DNA from: Stutzerimonas stutzeri
GTDB taxonomy: Bacteria > Pseudomonadota > Gammaproteobacteria > Pseudomonadales > Pseudomonadaceae
Reading direction: 5' to 3'
Length of the DNA: 64,000 bases
NCBI GenBank assembly: GCA_002387205.1
Contig: DGLA01000010.1
Coordinates: 438 to 64,437 of the forward strand
Below, piece after piece: positions 28,611 through 38,185 of the stretch; position 1 is the first letter of the stretch, and the number at the start of each line of letters is the position of its first letter. The position numbers were made by a program, and so were the translations under genes. The notes beneath the pieces were generated by a model. That model was given only the letters and a program-made list of their open reading frames with translations. It was not told the origin of the DNA and did not search any database.

Positions 28611-28821
28611 GAAAAGGCTCTTTGTTTTTGGTGGGTTGGCATGACATCCGAACGGATGCGATTGAGCTTTCAATGAAGCGTTATGCCAAATAAGCCACAC
28701 CGTAAAAAGGGCTTTCTCTCAGATTTCACAAATGAGGTAGAGGGAGTTGCAGCAGGTCACACTTTCGCTGCTGCTCGGGACGGCGCTGCGCCGCTAGCCA
28801 GCAGCGCAGAGCCATCGGGGA

Positions 28822-30225
28822 TCAGCCGCTGGCCAGCTGCCAGCCACCTCCGAGTGCCTTGTAAAGGCCTACGACTCCGCGATAGACCTCGACTTCGGCC
28901 TGCGCCTGCGCATCCTCCGCTGCTAGGCGTTCACGCTCGGCATCCAGCAGCACAAGGAAGTCCACCGTGCCCTCTCGGTAACGGATCGCTGCTTGCTCCG
29001 CCGCCGCACGGCTGGCGCCAGACTGACGCAACAGGGCGAGTAGCCGCTCCTGAGCTCTCGCATAGTCGCTGAAGGCGTTCTCCGATTCCTCCAGGGCCAG
29101 CAGAACCTGCTGCTCGTAGCTGGCCAACGCACCCTCGGCGTCCGCCTCTGCGCCACGCAATCTGGCGCGGACGCTGCCCATGTCGAACGCGGCCCAGGTA
29201 ATGCTCGGCGCGACGCCCCAGGCCTGAGCCGCGCTCGAACCGATCTGCGAACCGCGCCCTGCGATGAAGCCCAGGAAACCACTCAGGCTCACACGCGGAA
29301 ACAGATCAGCAGTCGCTACGCCCACGTTGGCGGTCGCCGCTGCGAGTTGCCGTTCGGCCGCGAGAATGTCCGGTCGGCGACGTAGCAGCTCGGTGGGATC
29401 GCCAATCGGCAGCGCCTTGGCAATGGCCGGCAACTCACGCGGCATCAGGTCGACGCTCAGCCTATCGGCGCGCTGACCGAGCAGGGTTGCGATGCGATTG
29501 GTCGCACGGGTCTGCTGCGCCTGCAGTTGCGGCAAGCTGGCCTCGGTTGCTGCCAGCCGTGCATCGGCGCGCAGCACGTCAAGTTCGCTACCTACGCCAG
29601 CGTCGCGCAGCTGCTCGGTCAGGAGATGCGAGTTGCGCTGGTTTTCGAGATTCTCCCTCGCGATGCGTTCGCGCAATTGCGCGCCGCGCAGCTGGCCGTA
29701 GGCATCGACCAGTTCGGCGATCAGGCTGACCTGTAGCTGGTACAGCTCCGCTTCTGCAGCTTCACTCTGCGCCTCGCTGGCTTCGATACGCCGCTGCACC
29801 CGGCCGAACAGATCGAGTTCCCAGGCCATGTCCAGCCCGAGATCGTAACGCTCGATGCTGCTGCGCTCCTCGCCGAAGCCCGGCTGCTGAGCCTCGCCGT
29901 ATTCGGCACTGGCCCCCGCGGTTACGGTAGGGAAGCGATCATTGGCCGCGTCATCGCGAATCGAACGAGCGGCGCGGAGCCGGGCGAAGGCGATGCGCAG
30001 TTCGCGGTTTTCGGCCAGCGCTCCAGCCACCAGAGCGTCGAGCGTCGGATCGTCGAACTGGCGCCACCAGGCTGCCTGAAAATGTGATTGATCGAAGCCA
30101 GCCGCCGCTGCACGTTCAATCTGCGCGGGCTCGACCTCCGGCGCGCGGTAATCCGGCCCCACGGCGCAGGCACTCAAGGTGAGAACAGCCGCAAGCAGTA
30201 ACGGAGTGGAAATGACAGGCTTCAT
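28822..30225 (-). CDS. oprN: Outer-membrane efflux channel lipoprotein, OprN type
   Basis: A 467-residue outer-membrane factor of the MexEF-OprN multidrug pump. The lipobox LSAC (Cys20) follows MKPVISTPLLLAAVLT. The repeated OMF halves are present, with RRPDILAAERQLAAATANVG in the second. The start at 30225 overlaps the mexF stop (ATGA), and AGGAGG lies 9 nt upstream. The length is close to P. aeruginosa OprN (472). Confidence 0.88.
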   Translation of the reverse strand: MKPVISTPLLLAAVLTLSACAVGPDYRAPEVEPAQIERAAAAGFDQSHFQAAWWRQFDDPTLDALVAGALAENRELRIAFARLRAARSIRDDAANDRFPTVTAGASAEYGEAQQPGFGEERSSIERYDLGLDMAWELDLFGRVQRRIEASEAQSEAAEAELYQLQVSLIAELVDAYGQLRGAQLRERIARENLENQRNSHLLTEQLRDAGVGSELDVLRADARLAATEASLPQLQAQQTRATNRIATLLGQRADRLSVDLMPRELPAIAKALPIGDPTELLRRRPDILAAERQLAAATANVGVATADLFPRVSLSGFLGFIAGRGSQIGSSAAQAWGVAPSITWAAFDMGSVRARLRGAEADAEGALASYEQQVLLALEESENAFSDYARAQERLLALLRQSGASRAAAEQAAIRYREGTVDFLVLLDAERERLAAEDAQAQAEVEVYRGVVGLYKALGGGWQLASG

Positions 30226-33200
30226 GCGTGCGCCTCCTCTAATACTGCTTTCTTCGCCTCGCGCCGTTCGACGTAGGCGCGTATGACCAGGTAGAACACC
30301 GGCGTCAGCAGCAGACCGAAGAAGGTCACCCCGAGCATGCCGCTGAACACCGCTACGCCCATGGCATGACGCATCTCCGCACCCGCGCCGGAGGAGAGCA
30401 CCAACGGCACCACACCCATGATGAACGCAAAGCTGGTCATCAGAATCGGGCGCAGCCGCAGGCGGCAGGCCTCGAGCACAGCGGATAGACGATCCATGCC
30501 TTCTTCCTGCTTGTCCTTGGCGAACTCGACGATCAGGATCGCGTTCTTGCACGCCAGGCCAACGAGCACGATCAGGCCGATCTGGGTAAACACGTTGTTG
30601 TCGCCGCCAGAGAGGATCACCCCGGTGATGGCCGAGAGCAGCGTCATCGGTACGATCAGAATCACCGCCAGTGGCAGGCTCCAGCTTTCGTACTGCGCCG
30701 CCAATACCAGGAAGGCCAGCAGCACGCAGAGCGGGAAGACGAACATCGCGGTGTTCCCCGCCAGGATCTGCTGGTAGGTCAGCTCGGTCCATTCGAAGCT
30801 CATGCCGTTCGGTAGCTCGGCTTGCAGCAGCCGCTCCATCGCCGCTTCGGCCTGGCCGGAGCTGTAGCCGGGGGCGGCCGCACCGTTGATTTCAGCGGTC
30901 AGGAAGCCGTTGTAGTGCATCACGCGATCCGGGCCGGAACTGTCACTGACCTTGACGAAGGTTGAGAGCGGCACCATCTCGCCACGGTTGTTGCGCACCT
31001 TCAGCTGACCGATCTGGTCGGGCGTCAGGCGAAACTTCTGCTCGGCCTGGACGTTAACCTGGTAGGTGCGGCCAAAACGGTTGAAGTCGTTGGCATACAG
31101 CGAGCCGAGGTAGACCTGCATGGTGTCGAAGATCTGATCGATAGCCACGCCGTGAGTCTTGGCTTTTTCCCGGTCGATGTCGGCGTCGACCTGCGGGACG
31201 TTCACTTGATAGCTGGTGAACAGCCCGGCCAGTTCGGGATAGTCGGCGCTCTTGGCGATGACGTTCTGCACTTGTTTATACAGCTCCTCATAGCCGAGGT
31301 TGCCACGGTCCTGAACCTGCACACGGAAGCCACCAATGGTGCCCAGCCCCTGTACCGGCGGCGGCGGGAAGATCGCGAGATAGGCTTCCTGGATGCCTGC
31401 GAACTGGCCATTGAGCTCCCCGGCGATGGCCCCGGCGGACATGTTTTCGTCCTTGCGCTCGCCAAAGTCTTTCAGGGCAACAAAGACGATGCCGCTGTTC
31501 GGGCTGTTGGTGAAGCCATTGATCGACAGACCCGGGAAGGCGATGGTGTTCTCCACGCCAGGGTGCTTGCCGGCGATCTCGGACATCTGCTTGATGACAT
31601 CTTCAGTACGGTCCAGCGTCGCGGCATCCGGCAGTTGCGCGAAGGCCACCAGGTACTGCTTGTCCTGCGGCGGCACGAAGCCGGTCGGAGTACTGGCGAA
31701 CCCCAGGTATCCGAGTCCGACCAGGCCGACATACACCACAAGCGCAATGCCGCTGCCGCGCAGGATGCGTTTAACCGCACCGACGTAGCCGTGACTCGCA
31801 CGCTCGAATACGCGGTTGAACGGCGCGAACAGCCAGCCGCCGAACAACCTATCCAACAGACGCGAGAAACCGTCTTTTGGTGCGTCATGGCTGCGCAGCA
31901 ATGCGGCCGCTAGCGCCGGTGACAGCGTCAGGGAGTTGAACGCAGAAATCACCGTCGAAATGGCAATGGTCAGGGCGAACTGCTGGTAGAACTGCCCGGT
32001 GAGGCCGGAAATAAACGCGGTCGGGATGAAAACAGCGCAGAGCACTAGCGCCGTCGCGATGATCGGCCCCGTCACTTCCTTCATCGCCTGCTTGGTGGCT
32101 TCGACGGGGGACTTGCCGAGGCCAATATTCCGCTCGACGTTCTCCACCACCACGATGGCGTCATCCACCACGATGCCTATCGCCAACACCAAGCCAAACA
32201 GCGACAGCGCGTTGAGCGAGAAGCCGAGCATGTGCATCACCGCGAACGTACCGATCAGCGACACCGGCACGGCGGCCAGCGGGATGATCGAGGCGCGCCA
32301 GGTCTGCAGAAACAGGATCACCACCAGCACCACCAGCACGATGGCCTCGAGCAGGGTGTGAACCACCGCCTCTATGGAGCCGCGCACGAAGATGGTCGGG
32401 TCGTAGACGATTTCGTAGTCCACGCCTTCCGGGAAATCCTTCTTCAGTTCGGCCATGCGAGCTCGTACCGAGTCGGAGATTTCAATCGCGTTCGAGCCAG
32501 GGCGCTGAAAGACCGGAATGGCGACAGCGGGCTGGTTGTTAAGCAAGGAGCGCAGCGCGTACTGGCTGGAACCCAGTTCGATACGTGCAATGTCCCGCAA
32601 GCGAGTGATCGAGCCGTCTTCGCCGGCGCGGATGATGATGTTCTCGAACTCCTCCTCGCTAACCAGTCGGCCTTGGGTGTTGATTGATAACTGGAAGTCC
32701 GTCGCGCCCGGTGCGGGTGGTGCACCCAGCGAACCCGCCGCCACCTGGCGGTTCTGCTCGCGGATCGCATTGACCACGTCAGTTGCGGTGAGGTTGCGCG
32801 AGGCCACCTTGTTTGGATCGAGCCAGACGCGAAGCGAATAATCGCCCATGCCGAACAGCTGTACGTCACCGATCCCGTCCAGTCGCGCCAGTTCGTCCTT
32901 GACGTTCAGCGCTGCATAGTTGGACAGGTAGAGCATGTCGTAGCGCTCGTCCGGCGAGGTCAGGTGCACCACCATCGTCAGGTCTGGCGAGGCCTTGTCC
33001 ACCGTCACGCCCAGGCGCTGCACTTCGGTCGGCAGCGTTGGCTGGGTGCGTGTGACGCGGTTCTGCACCTGCACCTGGGCATTGTCCAGATCGGTGCCCA
33101 GCGCGAAGGTGATGGTCAGGGTCAGCTTGCCGTCGGCGGTCGCCTGGGACGACATGTAGAGCATGCCTTCGACGCCGGTAATGGCCTGCTCCAAGGGCGA

Positions 33201-33392
33201 GGCGACGGTTTCGCCGATCACTTTGGGGTTAGCACCCGGGAAGCTGGCGCGGACCACCACCGTCGGCGGCACCACCTCGGGATATTCGCTGATCGGCAGC
33301 TGGAATAGCGAGATGGCACCGCCGATCAGGATGATCAGCGACAGCACCGCGGCGAAGATTGGCCGTTGGATGAAGAACTGAGAGAAATTCAT
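30222..33392 (-). CDS. mexF: RND multidrug efflux transporter, MexF type
   Basis: A 1056-residue HAE1-type RND pump. The N-terminus MNFSQFFIQRPIFAAVLSLI is canonical. The proton-relay pair Asp410-Asp411 sits in AIGIVVDDAIVVVENVERN. The second half repeats the fold, with FAKDKQEEGMDRLSAVLEAC and LRLRPILMTSFAFIMGVVPL. In P. aeruginosa MexEF-OprN exports chloramphenicol, fluoroquinolones, trimethoprim and quorum-sensing precursors; those substrates are inferred by homology. It lies between mexE and oprN in one operon. Confidence 0.9.
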   Translation of the reverse strand: MNFSQFFIQRPIFAAVLSLIILIGGAISLFQLPISEYPEVVPPTVVVRASFPGANPKVIGETVASPLEQAITGVEGMLYMSSQATADGKLTLTITFALGTDLDNAQVQVQNRVTRTQPTLPTEVQRLGVTVDKASPDLTMVVHLTSPDERYDMLYLSNYAALNVKDELARLDGIGDVQLFGMGDYSLRVWLDPNKVASRNLTATDVVNAIREQNRQVAAGSLGAPPAPGATDFQLSINTQGRLVSEEEFENIIIRAGEDGSITRLRDIARIELGSSQYALRSLLNNQPAVAIPVFQRPGSNAIEISDSVRARMAELKKDFPEGVDYEIVYDPTIFVRGSIEAVVHTLLEAIVLVVLVVILFLQTWRASIIPLAAVPVSLIGTFAVMHMLGFSLNALSLFGLVLAIGIVVDDAIVVVENVERNIGLGKSPVEATKQAMKEVTGPIIATALVLCAVFIPTAFISGLTGQFYQQFALTIAISTVISAFNSLTLSPALAAALLRSHDAPKDGFSRLLDRLFGGWLFAPFNRVFERASHGYVGAVKRILRGSGIALVVYVGLVGLGYLGFASTPTGFVPPQDKQYLVAFAQLPDAATLDRTEDVIKQMSEIAGKHPGVENTIAFPGLSINGFTNSPNSGIVFVALKDFGERKDENMSAGAIAGELNGQFAGIQEAYLAIFPPPPVQGLGTIGGFRVQVQDRGNLGYEELYKQVQNVIAKSADYPELAGLFTSYQVNVPQVDADIDREKAKTHGVAIDQIFDTMQVYLGSLYANDFNRFGRTYQVNVQAEQKFRLTPDQIGQLKVRNNRGEMVPLSTFVKVSDSSGPDRVMHYNGFLTAEINGAAAPGYSSGQAEAAMERLLQAELPNGMSFEWTELTYQQILAGNTAMFVFPLCVLLAFLVLAAQYESWSLPLAVILIVPMTLLSAITGVILSGGDNNVFTQIGLIVLVGLACKNAILIVEFAKDKQEEGMDRLSAVLEACRLRLRPILMTSFAFIMGVVPLVLSSGAGAEMRHAMGVAVFSGMLGVTFFGLLLTPVFYLVIRAYVERREAKKAVLEEAHA

Positions 33393-33490
33393 GACGCACT
33401 CCGGGGGAGAGGGTGCGCATGACGCACCCTGGCGGAATCGGTTGTTATGGGGGTGGCGCCTCGGCGCCGGTCAGCTGGACGTGTCGGTCA

Positions 33491-34720
33491 TCAACTGCTC
33501 GGTCGGCGCGCCAGGGTGCGGTCGACGACCTGCGGATTCATCGCGGCGGAAATGGCACGGCTCTGTTCTTGTAGCGCGGCAAGGGTATCGGCATCCGCCA
33601 TCGGGACATCCTGTGGCTGTACCGCATTACCCGGCCGAACGCGCTGGAGGCCGTTCACCACGATGGTTTCGCCTTCCTTCAGACCACTACGCACGATGCG
33701 CAGGCCCTCCAGCTTCGGACCCAGTTCGATAGCGCGATAGTTGACGGTGTCGTCCTCCCCGAGGACCAGGACGAACTTCTTGCCCAGATCGGTTCCGACC
33801 GCGACATCCTTGATCAGGACGGCGTCATAGGTGGCACTGCCGACCAGCTTCAGCCGCGCATAAAGCCCGGGGGTGAAACGCCCGTCGCGGTTGTCGAACA
33901 CGGCGCGGCCGCGAATGGTGCCGGTGCGGGGATCGACCTGATTGTCCATGAAGTCCATGTGCCCCAGATGCGGGTGACCTTCTTCGCTGGATAGCCCGAG
34001 GTACACAGGCGTTGCCTCGCCACGCTCACCGTCACGGGCCAGCTCGCGGTATTTCAGGTAGGTGCGTTCATCTGCCTCGAAGTAGGCATAGACCTTGTCG
34101 GTCGAGACCAGCGTCGTCAGCAAGGCTTCGCCAGCATTGACCAGGTTGCCCGCGGTGATCAGCGCACGACCTACGCGGCCATCGATGGGGGCGGTGACCC
34201 GGGTGAAACCAAGATCAAGCTTCGCTGCGTCGAGCTGAGCCTGGATGGCGGCGACGGCGGACTTCGCTTCGCTGGCCGCGCTGGCTCGCGCGTCAGCCAG
34301 TTCGGCTGAAATCGCATTGTTGGCGCGCAGGCGCTCACCGCGCTCGGCTTCGCTTGCGGTCCGGCGCTGGGTGGCGCGAGCCTGTTGCAACTCGGCCTGC
34401 AAGCGTTTGACCTGGGCTTCGAACGGGCGCGGGTCGATCTGGAACAGCAAGTCGCCTTTCTTCACCAGCGAGCCTTCCGCGAACGCGACCTTGTCGATGA
34501 AGCCCGATACGCGTGGACGAATCTCCACCGATTCCGGCGCCTCCAGGCGGCCGGTGAGTTCGTCCCATTCAGTGACCTGCTGTTCGATGACCTCGGCAAC
34601 ACTGACGGCGGGTGCCGGCATGGCTGCTTCGGTCGCTTCTGGCGCTTTTCCGCATGCGCCAACTAGAGCTGCGGCAACCGCAACCAATGGGTAACGCAAG
34701 GCTTTGAGTGAACGATCCAT
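33491..34720 (-). CDS. mexE: RND efflux periplasmic adaptor, MexE type
   Basis: A 409-residue membrane-fusion lipoprotein (lipobox LVGAC, Cys23). It has the half-lipoyl motif RPRVSGFIDKVAFAEGSLVK, a helical hairpin, the second lipoyl half VTAPIDGRVGRALITAGNLV and a C-terminal beta-barrel domain. The length agrees with MexE (414). The ATG at 34720 has GGAG 8 nt upstream. It is the first gene of mexEF-oprN, directly downstream of mexT on the same strand. Confidence 0.9.
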   Translation of the reverse strand: MDRSLKALRYPLVAVAAALVGACGKAPEATEAAMPAPAVSVAEVIEQQVTEWDELTGRLEAPESVEIRPRVSGFIDKVAFAEGSLVKKGDLLFQIDPRPFEAQVKRLQAELQQARATQRRTASEAERGERLRANNAISAELADARASAASEAKSAVAAIQAQLDAAKLDLGFTRVTAPIDGRVGRALITAGNLVNAGEALLTTLVSTDKVYAYFEADERTYLKYRELARDGERGEATPVYLGLSSEEGHPHLGHMDFMDNQVDPRTGTIRGRAVFDNRDGRFTPGLYARLKLVGSATYDAVLIKDVAVGTDLGKKFVLVLGEDDTVNYRAIELGPKLEGLRIVRSGLKEGETIVVNGLQRVRPGNAVQPQDVPMADADTLAALQEQSRAISAAMNPQVVDRTLARRPSS

Positions 34721-34820
34721 GCTTGACTCCGCAACTCGGCTTTTTATCGATGGCGGAAGTGTGTGGGCTGGTCCCTTCAGGCAGAAATCGAACGAGGCGA
34801 ATGTAGATATCATTGACGGT

Positions 34821-34845
34821 GATGGTTGGCCATCGAACATCAGGC
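34821..34845 (-). promoter_or_regulatory. Candidate MexT-binding (nod-box-like) site upstream of mexE
   Basis: On the minus strand TTCGAT is followed 5 nt later by ACCAT, resembling part of the MexT consensus ATCA-N5-GTCGAT-N4-ACYAT. The upstream ATCA half is not preserved and the spacing is off by one. It lies about 100 bp before the mexE start, the expected place for a LysR activator site. Confidence 0.35.
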
Positions 34846-35003
34846 CCATGCGATATCGGTCGGGTGGAAACGACCCCCGGATCGTTCCTCCAATCGAGGG
34901 CTATCCCGGCTGGTAAAAGGAGCCGCTGGGGCAGGGCACTGGAATGACGAGGCAGGGTGCGTGGGACGGTATACGCGTGGAAAAGACTGCGCCGTTTTCC
35001 ACT

Positions 35004-35930
35004 CTACAGACTGTCCGGATCGCCTACGAACATCTGGATCCGCGAGCGCAGCCAGCGCTCGGCCGGGTCGTTGTCCTGGGCGCCACGCCAGGCCATGGAC
35101 AGCTCGAAGTCCTGGCTGGTCTCGAAGGGCAGCGGCTCGGCGCGCACGCCGCCGTTGGCAGCGAGTGCCATCGCTGCATAGTCCGGCAGGGTGGCCACCA
35201 GGTCGGTGCCGGCCAGCAAGCTGGCCAGGCCGTTGAACTGCGGCACGGCGAGTACGACCCGGCGCTTGCAGCCATGCAGGGCCAGTTCGTCATCGATGTA
35301 GCCGTTCAGGTCGCCAGCAAAGGAAACCATGGCATGCGGCCGGGAACAGTAGTCTTCCATCGACATGCGGCCGGGGATGCTGTCGGCGCGCAGCAGCATC
35401 GGTTTTGGCCGGCGCAGTACCTTGCGCTTGGCATTGGCAGGCAGTTCCTCGGTGTAGCAGACACCCACCGAAATTTCTCCGGAGGCGAGCAGCCCCGGCA
35501 TCAGCAGGTAATTGGCACGGCGTACCACCAACACCACGCCCGGGGCTTCGGCGCGTATGCGCCTGAGTAGCGGCGGCAGCAGGGCGAACTCAACTTCGTC
35601 GGTCAGACCGATACGAAACACCAGCTCGCTTGTGGCGGGGTCGAAGGTCGAGGCGCGGCTGACAGCAGTCGAGATGGAGTCCAGCGCCGGGGACAGCAGA
35701 CCGGCAATTTCCAGGGCACGTGCGGTTGGCTCCATGCTTCGGCCCGTGCGGACGAACAACGGATCGTCGAACAGCGTACGCAACCTCGCCAGCGCAGCGC
35801 TGATCGCCGGCTGGCCGAGAAATAGCTTTTCAGCCGCTCGCGTCACGCTACGTTCGTGCATCAGCGTTTCGAACACGATGAGCAGGTTCAGGTCCACGCG
35901 GCGAAGGTCGTTGCGATTCATGCCGTTCAC
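35004..35930 (-). CDS. mexT: LysR-family activator MexT
   Basis: A 308-residue LysR regulator that activates mexEF-oprN. The winged HTH (about 11-68) contains VTRAAEKLFLGQPAISAAL. The effector domain is nearly identical in pattern to P. aeruginosa MexT (LVVRRANYLLMPGLLASGEI; terminal WLRSRIQMFVGDPDSL). The CGGCCAGC octamer duplicated in inactive PAO1 mexT alleles is present once here (35810-35817), so the reading frame is intact and the protein should be functional. Met1 or Met4 (MNRNDL) may be the start. It is transcribed toward mexE and divergent from mexS. Confidence 0.92.
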   Translation of the reverse strand: MNGMNRNDLRRVDLNLLIVFETLMHERSVTRAAEKLFLGQPAISAALARLRTLFDDPLFVRTGRSMEPTARALEIAGLLSPALDSISTAVSRASTFDPATSELVFRIGLTDEVEFALLPPLLRRIRAEAPGVVLVVRRANYLLMPGLLASGEISVGVCYTEELPANAKRKVLRRPKPMLLRADSIPGRMSMEDYCSRPHAMVSFAGDLNGYIDDELALHGCKRRVVLAVPQFNGLASLLAGTDLVATLPDYAAMALAANGGVRAEPLPFETSQDFELSMAWRGAQDNDPAERWLRSRIQMFVGDPDSL

Positions 35931-36188
35931 TTCAAGCTGTGGTCAAACCAGGAACACGGCTGACCAGATGAGGTTGCGTCTGCATTCTAGACAGTTCGCA
36001 GTGTCACCGGCATGTCCATTTCCGCTTTGCAATGACACAAAGCTGCAACCAGGCGCTCCACCTTACATACAGGGCCCCATCATTCCGGCGCATGGCAACT
36101 ATCGAGCGGAATGCAGGCTTCGCGGCTGGAGTTGTCCCAGCGGTACAGATAGAGTCACTGACACAGCAGTAATCGAGGGGTCTTTTTC
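35931..36188. promoter_or_regulatory. mexT-mexS divergent promoter region
   Basis: 258 bp between the two divergent genes with no coding potential. An ATCGAG-containing segment near 36103 and the strong GAGGGG ribosome-binding site at 36176 before mexS are visible. MexT is known to activate mexS as well, so a MexT site is expected here. I could not place it with confidence. Confidence 0.4.
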
Positions 36189-37205
36189 ATGTCCCGCATC
36201 ATCCGTTTCCACCAGTTCGGGCCAGCCGATGTGCTGCGCTATGAACAACGTGACGTGCCAAAGCCGGGTCCGGGCGAAGTACTGGTCGGCGTCCAGGCGA
36301 TCGGCGTCAGCTGGAACGACGTGCTTTGGCGTCAGGATCTGTCGCCGCGGCACGCCAGGCTACCGGCCGGGCTCGGCAGTGAAGTCGCTGGTGAGGTACT
36401 GGCGGTGGGCGAGGAGGTCGATGGGTTCGCGGTAGGTGATCGCGTGGCCAGCTTTCCCGGCCATGACCTCAACCAGTACCCGCTCTATGCCGAGCACGCG
36501 CTCCTGCCGCAGACATCGCTGGTTCACTATCCGGAAATGCTCAGTGCAGCCGAAGCCTGCGTCCACTTCACGCCCGCGCTGGTGTCGTATTTCGCGCTGG
36601 TGGAACTGGCGCAACTGGAGCCCGGACAGCATGTCCTGGTCACCGAAGCGCGGCACTGCACCGGGCCTTCTGCGGTACAACTGGCGAAGGCGCTAGGCGG
36701 TCGAGTCATTGCGACCTGTGATACGGCCGAGGATCGTGAATTCCTGCATGAGCTGGGCGCAGAGACTGTTGTCGTCACGGAAGAGGAAGATCTGGTCGGA
36801 CGTCTGCAGAAGATTACCGGTGGAGCCGGCGTCGAGGTCGTGCTCGATGGTTGTGGCGGTTCGCAGATGAAGCTGCTCGGTGACGTGATTGCGCCACGTG
36901 GGAAGCTGATTCTCTACGGTCTCAACGGTGGCAACGAGACGGCCTTTCCGGCGTGCGCGGCGTTCAAGAAGAACTTCAAGTTTTTCCTGCACTGCCTGTG
37001 CGATTTCACCGGCCAGCCTGAGCTCGGCATCGAGCAGAATGGTGATGCCGTCCAGCGTGCCTTGCTGCATATCAATCAACTGACTGCCGACCGGCTGATC
37101 ACCCCGCAGGTGGACCGGCTGTTCCCCTTCGAAGATGTAGTAGCCGCCCACGAGTATGTGGAAAGCGGCGTCCCGCGCGGCCGGGTTGCGCTACGCGTCG
37201 GCTGA
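36189..37205 (+). CDS. mexS: MDR-family quinone oxidoreductase MexS
   Basis: A 338-residue zinc-independent medium-chain dehydrogenase/reductase (QOR subfamily). An N-terminal GroES-like domain (GLGSEVAGEVLAVGEEVDGF) is followed by a Rossmann domain (HVLVTEARHCTGPSAVQLA; VEVVLDGCGGSQMKLLGDV). In P. aeruginosa, loss of MexS activates MexT and derepresses mexEF-oprN, probably through accumulation of a toxic or signalling electrophile. The divergent pairing with mexT is the same here. The NADPH motif lacks the usual G-x-GG in its classic form (ARHCTGP), which is worth noting but typical of this subgroup as far as I can recall. Confidence 0.88.
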   Translation: MSRIIRFHQFGPADVLRYEQRDVPKPGPGEVLVGVQAIGVSWNDVLWRQDLSPRHARLPAGLGSEVAGEVLAVGEEVDGFAVGDRVASFPGHDLNQYPLYAEHALLPQTSLVHYPEMLSAAEACVHFTPALVSYFALVELAQLEPGQHVLVTEARHCTGPSAVQLAKALGGRVIATCDTAEDREFLHELGAETVVVTEEEDLVGRLQKITGGAGVEVVLDGCGGSQMKLLGDVIAPRGKLILYGLNGGNETAFPACAAFKKNFKFFLHCLCDFTGQPELGIEQNGDAVQRALLHINQLTADRLITPQVDRLFPFEDVVAAHEYVESGVPRGRVALRVG

Positions 37206-37208
37206 TAT

Positions 37209-37231
37209 AGAGGCCTCAGACAGGGGCCTCT
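37209..37231 (+). terminator. mexS terminator hairpin
   Basis: A perfect 7-bp stem (AGAGGCC / GGCCTCT) with a 9-nt loop lies 3 nt after the mexS stop, followed by CATCGCTTC. The T-run is weak. Confidence 0.55.
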
Positions 37232-37309
37232 CATCGCTTCACAGAAACTTTTCCCGCCAGCGCCAAGTCCTCCGAGTACAGGTTTTATTCCCGTTACGGA
37301 GGATTCCGC

Positions 37310-38161
37310 ATGCCCGACCAGACACTTCCCCCACAGCAGCAGCCAGAGCCGGGCAAAGAGGGCGAAATGAACCCGCGTCCCGAATTTCGTGGCGAGGACT
37401 ATAGAGCCGCCGGCAAGCTCCAGGGCAAGGTGGCGATCATTACCGGAGGTGACAGTGGAATCGGCCGGTCGGTCGCGGTGCTGTTTGCCCGTGAGGGCGC
37501 CGATGTGGCGATCCTTTATCTCGATCAGCATCAGGACGCCGATGAAACCCGGCGCGTGGTCGAAGAGCAGGGCCGCAAGTGCCTGACCTTTGCCGGTGAT
37601 GTGGCTGATCGTGACGTGTGCCGCAAGGCGATCGACGAAACCCTGGGCACGCTCGGCAAGCTCGACATTCTGGTCAACAACGCCGCCGAACAGCATCCCC
37701 AGAAAAGCCTCGAGGACATCAGCGAAGAACAGTGGGAAAAGACGTTCCGCACCAACATCTTCGGCATGTTCCAGATGACCAAGGCTGCACTGCCGCACCT
37801 GCAGAAAGGGGCAGCGATCATCAATACCACTTCGGTCACGGCCTACAAGGGCAGCCCGCAGTTGCTGGACTACTCATCGACCAAGGGCGCCATCACCGCC
37901 TTTACCCGATCCCTGTCGATGAACCTGGCCGAGCGCGGGATCCGGGTGAATGCCGTAGCCCCCGGGCCGATCTGGACGCCGCTTATCCCATCGACGTTCG
38001 ATGAGGAAAAAGTCGAGAAATTCGGCGCGAACGTGCCCATGGAACGTCCCGGACAGCCAGAGGAGGTTGCGCCCGCCTATGTGTACCTGGCCAGCAGCGA
38101 TTCTTCCTATGTCAGCGGCCAGGTGATCCACGTGAATGGCGGTACGGTGGTCAACGGCTGA
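37310..38161 (+). CDS. Short-chain dehydrogenase/reductase (YghA-like)
   Basis: A 283-residue classical SDR with a Pro/Gln-rich 40-residue N-terminal extension typical of the YghA group. The nucleotide motif TGGDSGIG is at 45-52, the NNAAE motif is mid-protein, and the catalytic Tyr188-Lys192 lie in LLDYSSTKGA. YghA-type enzymes reduce aldehydes with NADPH; the substrate here is not determined. The start has GGAGGATTCCGC directly before it. Ku follows after 24 bp and the polymerase-domain gene after that, so it is probably co-transcribed with the NHEJ genes. A similar SDR lies near ku in the P. aeruginosa PA2142-PA2150 region. Confidence 0.85.
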   Translation: MPDQTLPPQQQPEPGKEGEMNPRPEFRGEDYRAAGKLQGKVAIITGGDSGIGRSVAVLFAREGADVAILYLDQHQDADETRRVVEEQGRKCLTFAGDVADRDVCRKAIDETLGTLGKLDILVNNAAEQHPQKSLEDISEEQWEKTFRTNIFGMFQMTKAALPHLQKGAAIINTTSVTAYKGSPQLLDYSSTKGAITAFTRSLSMNLAERGIRVNAVAPGPIWTPLIPSTFDEEKVEKFGANVPMERPGQPEEVAPAYVYLASSDSSYVSGQVIHVNGGTVVNG

Positions 38162-38185
38162 TCACAGCCGACAGGAGAGAAGCTT

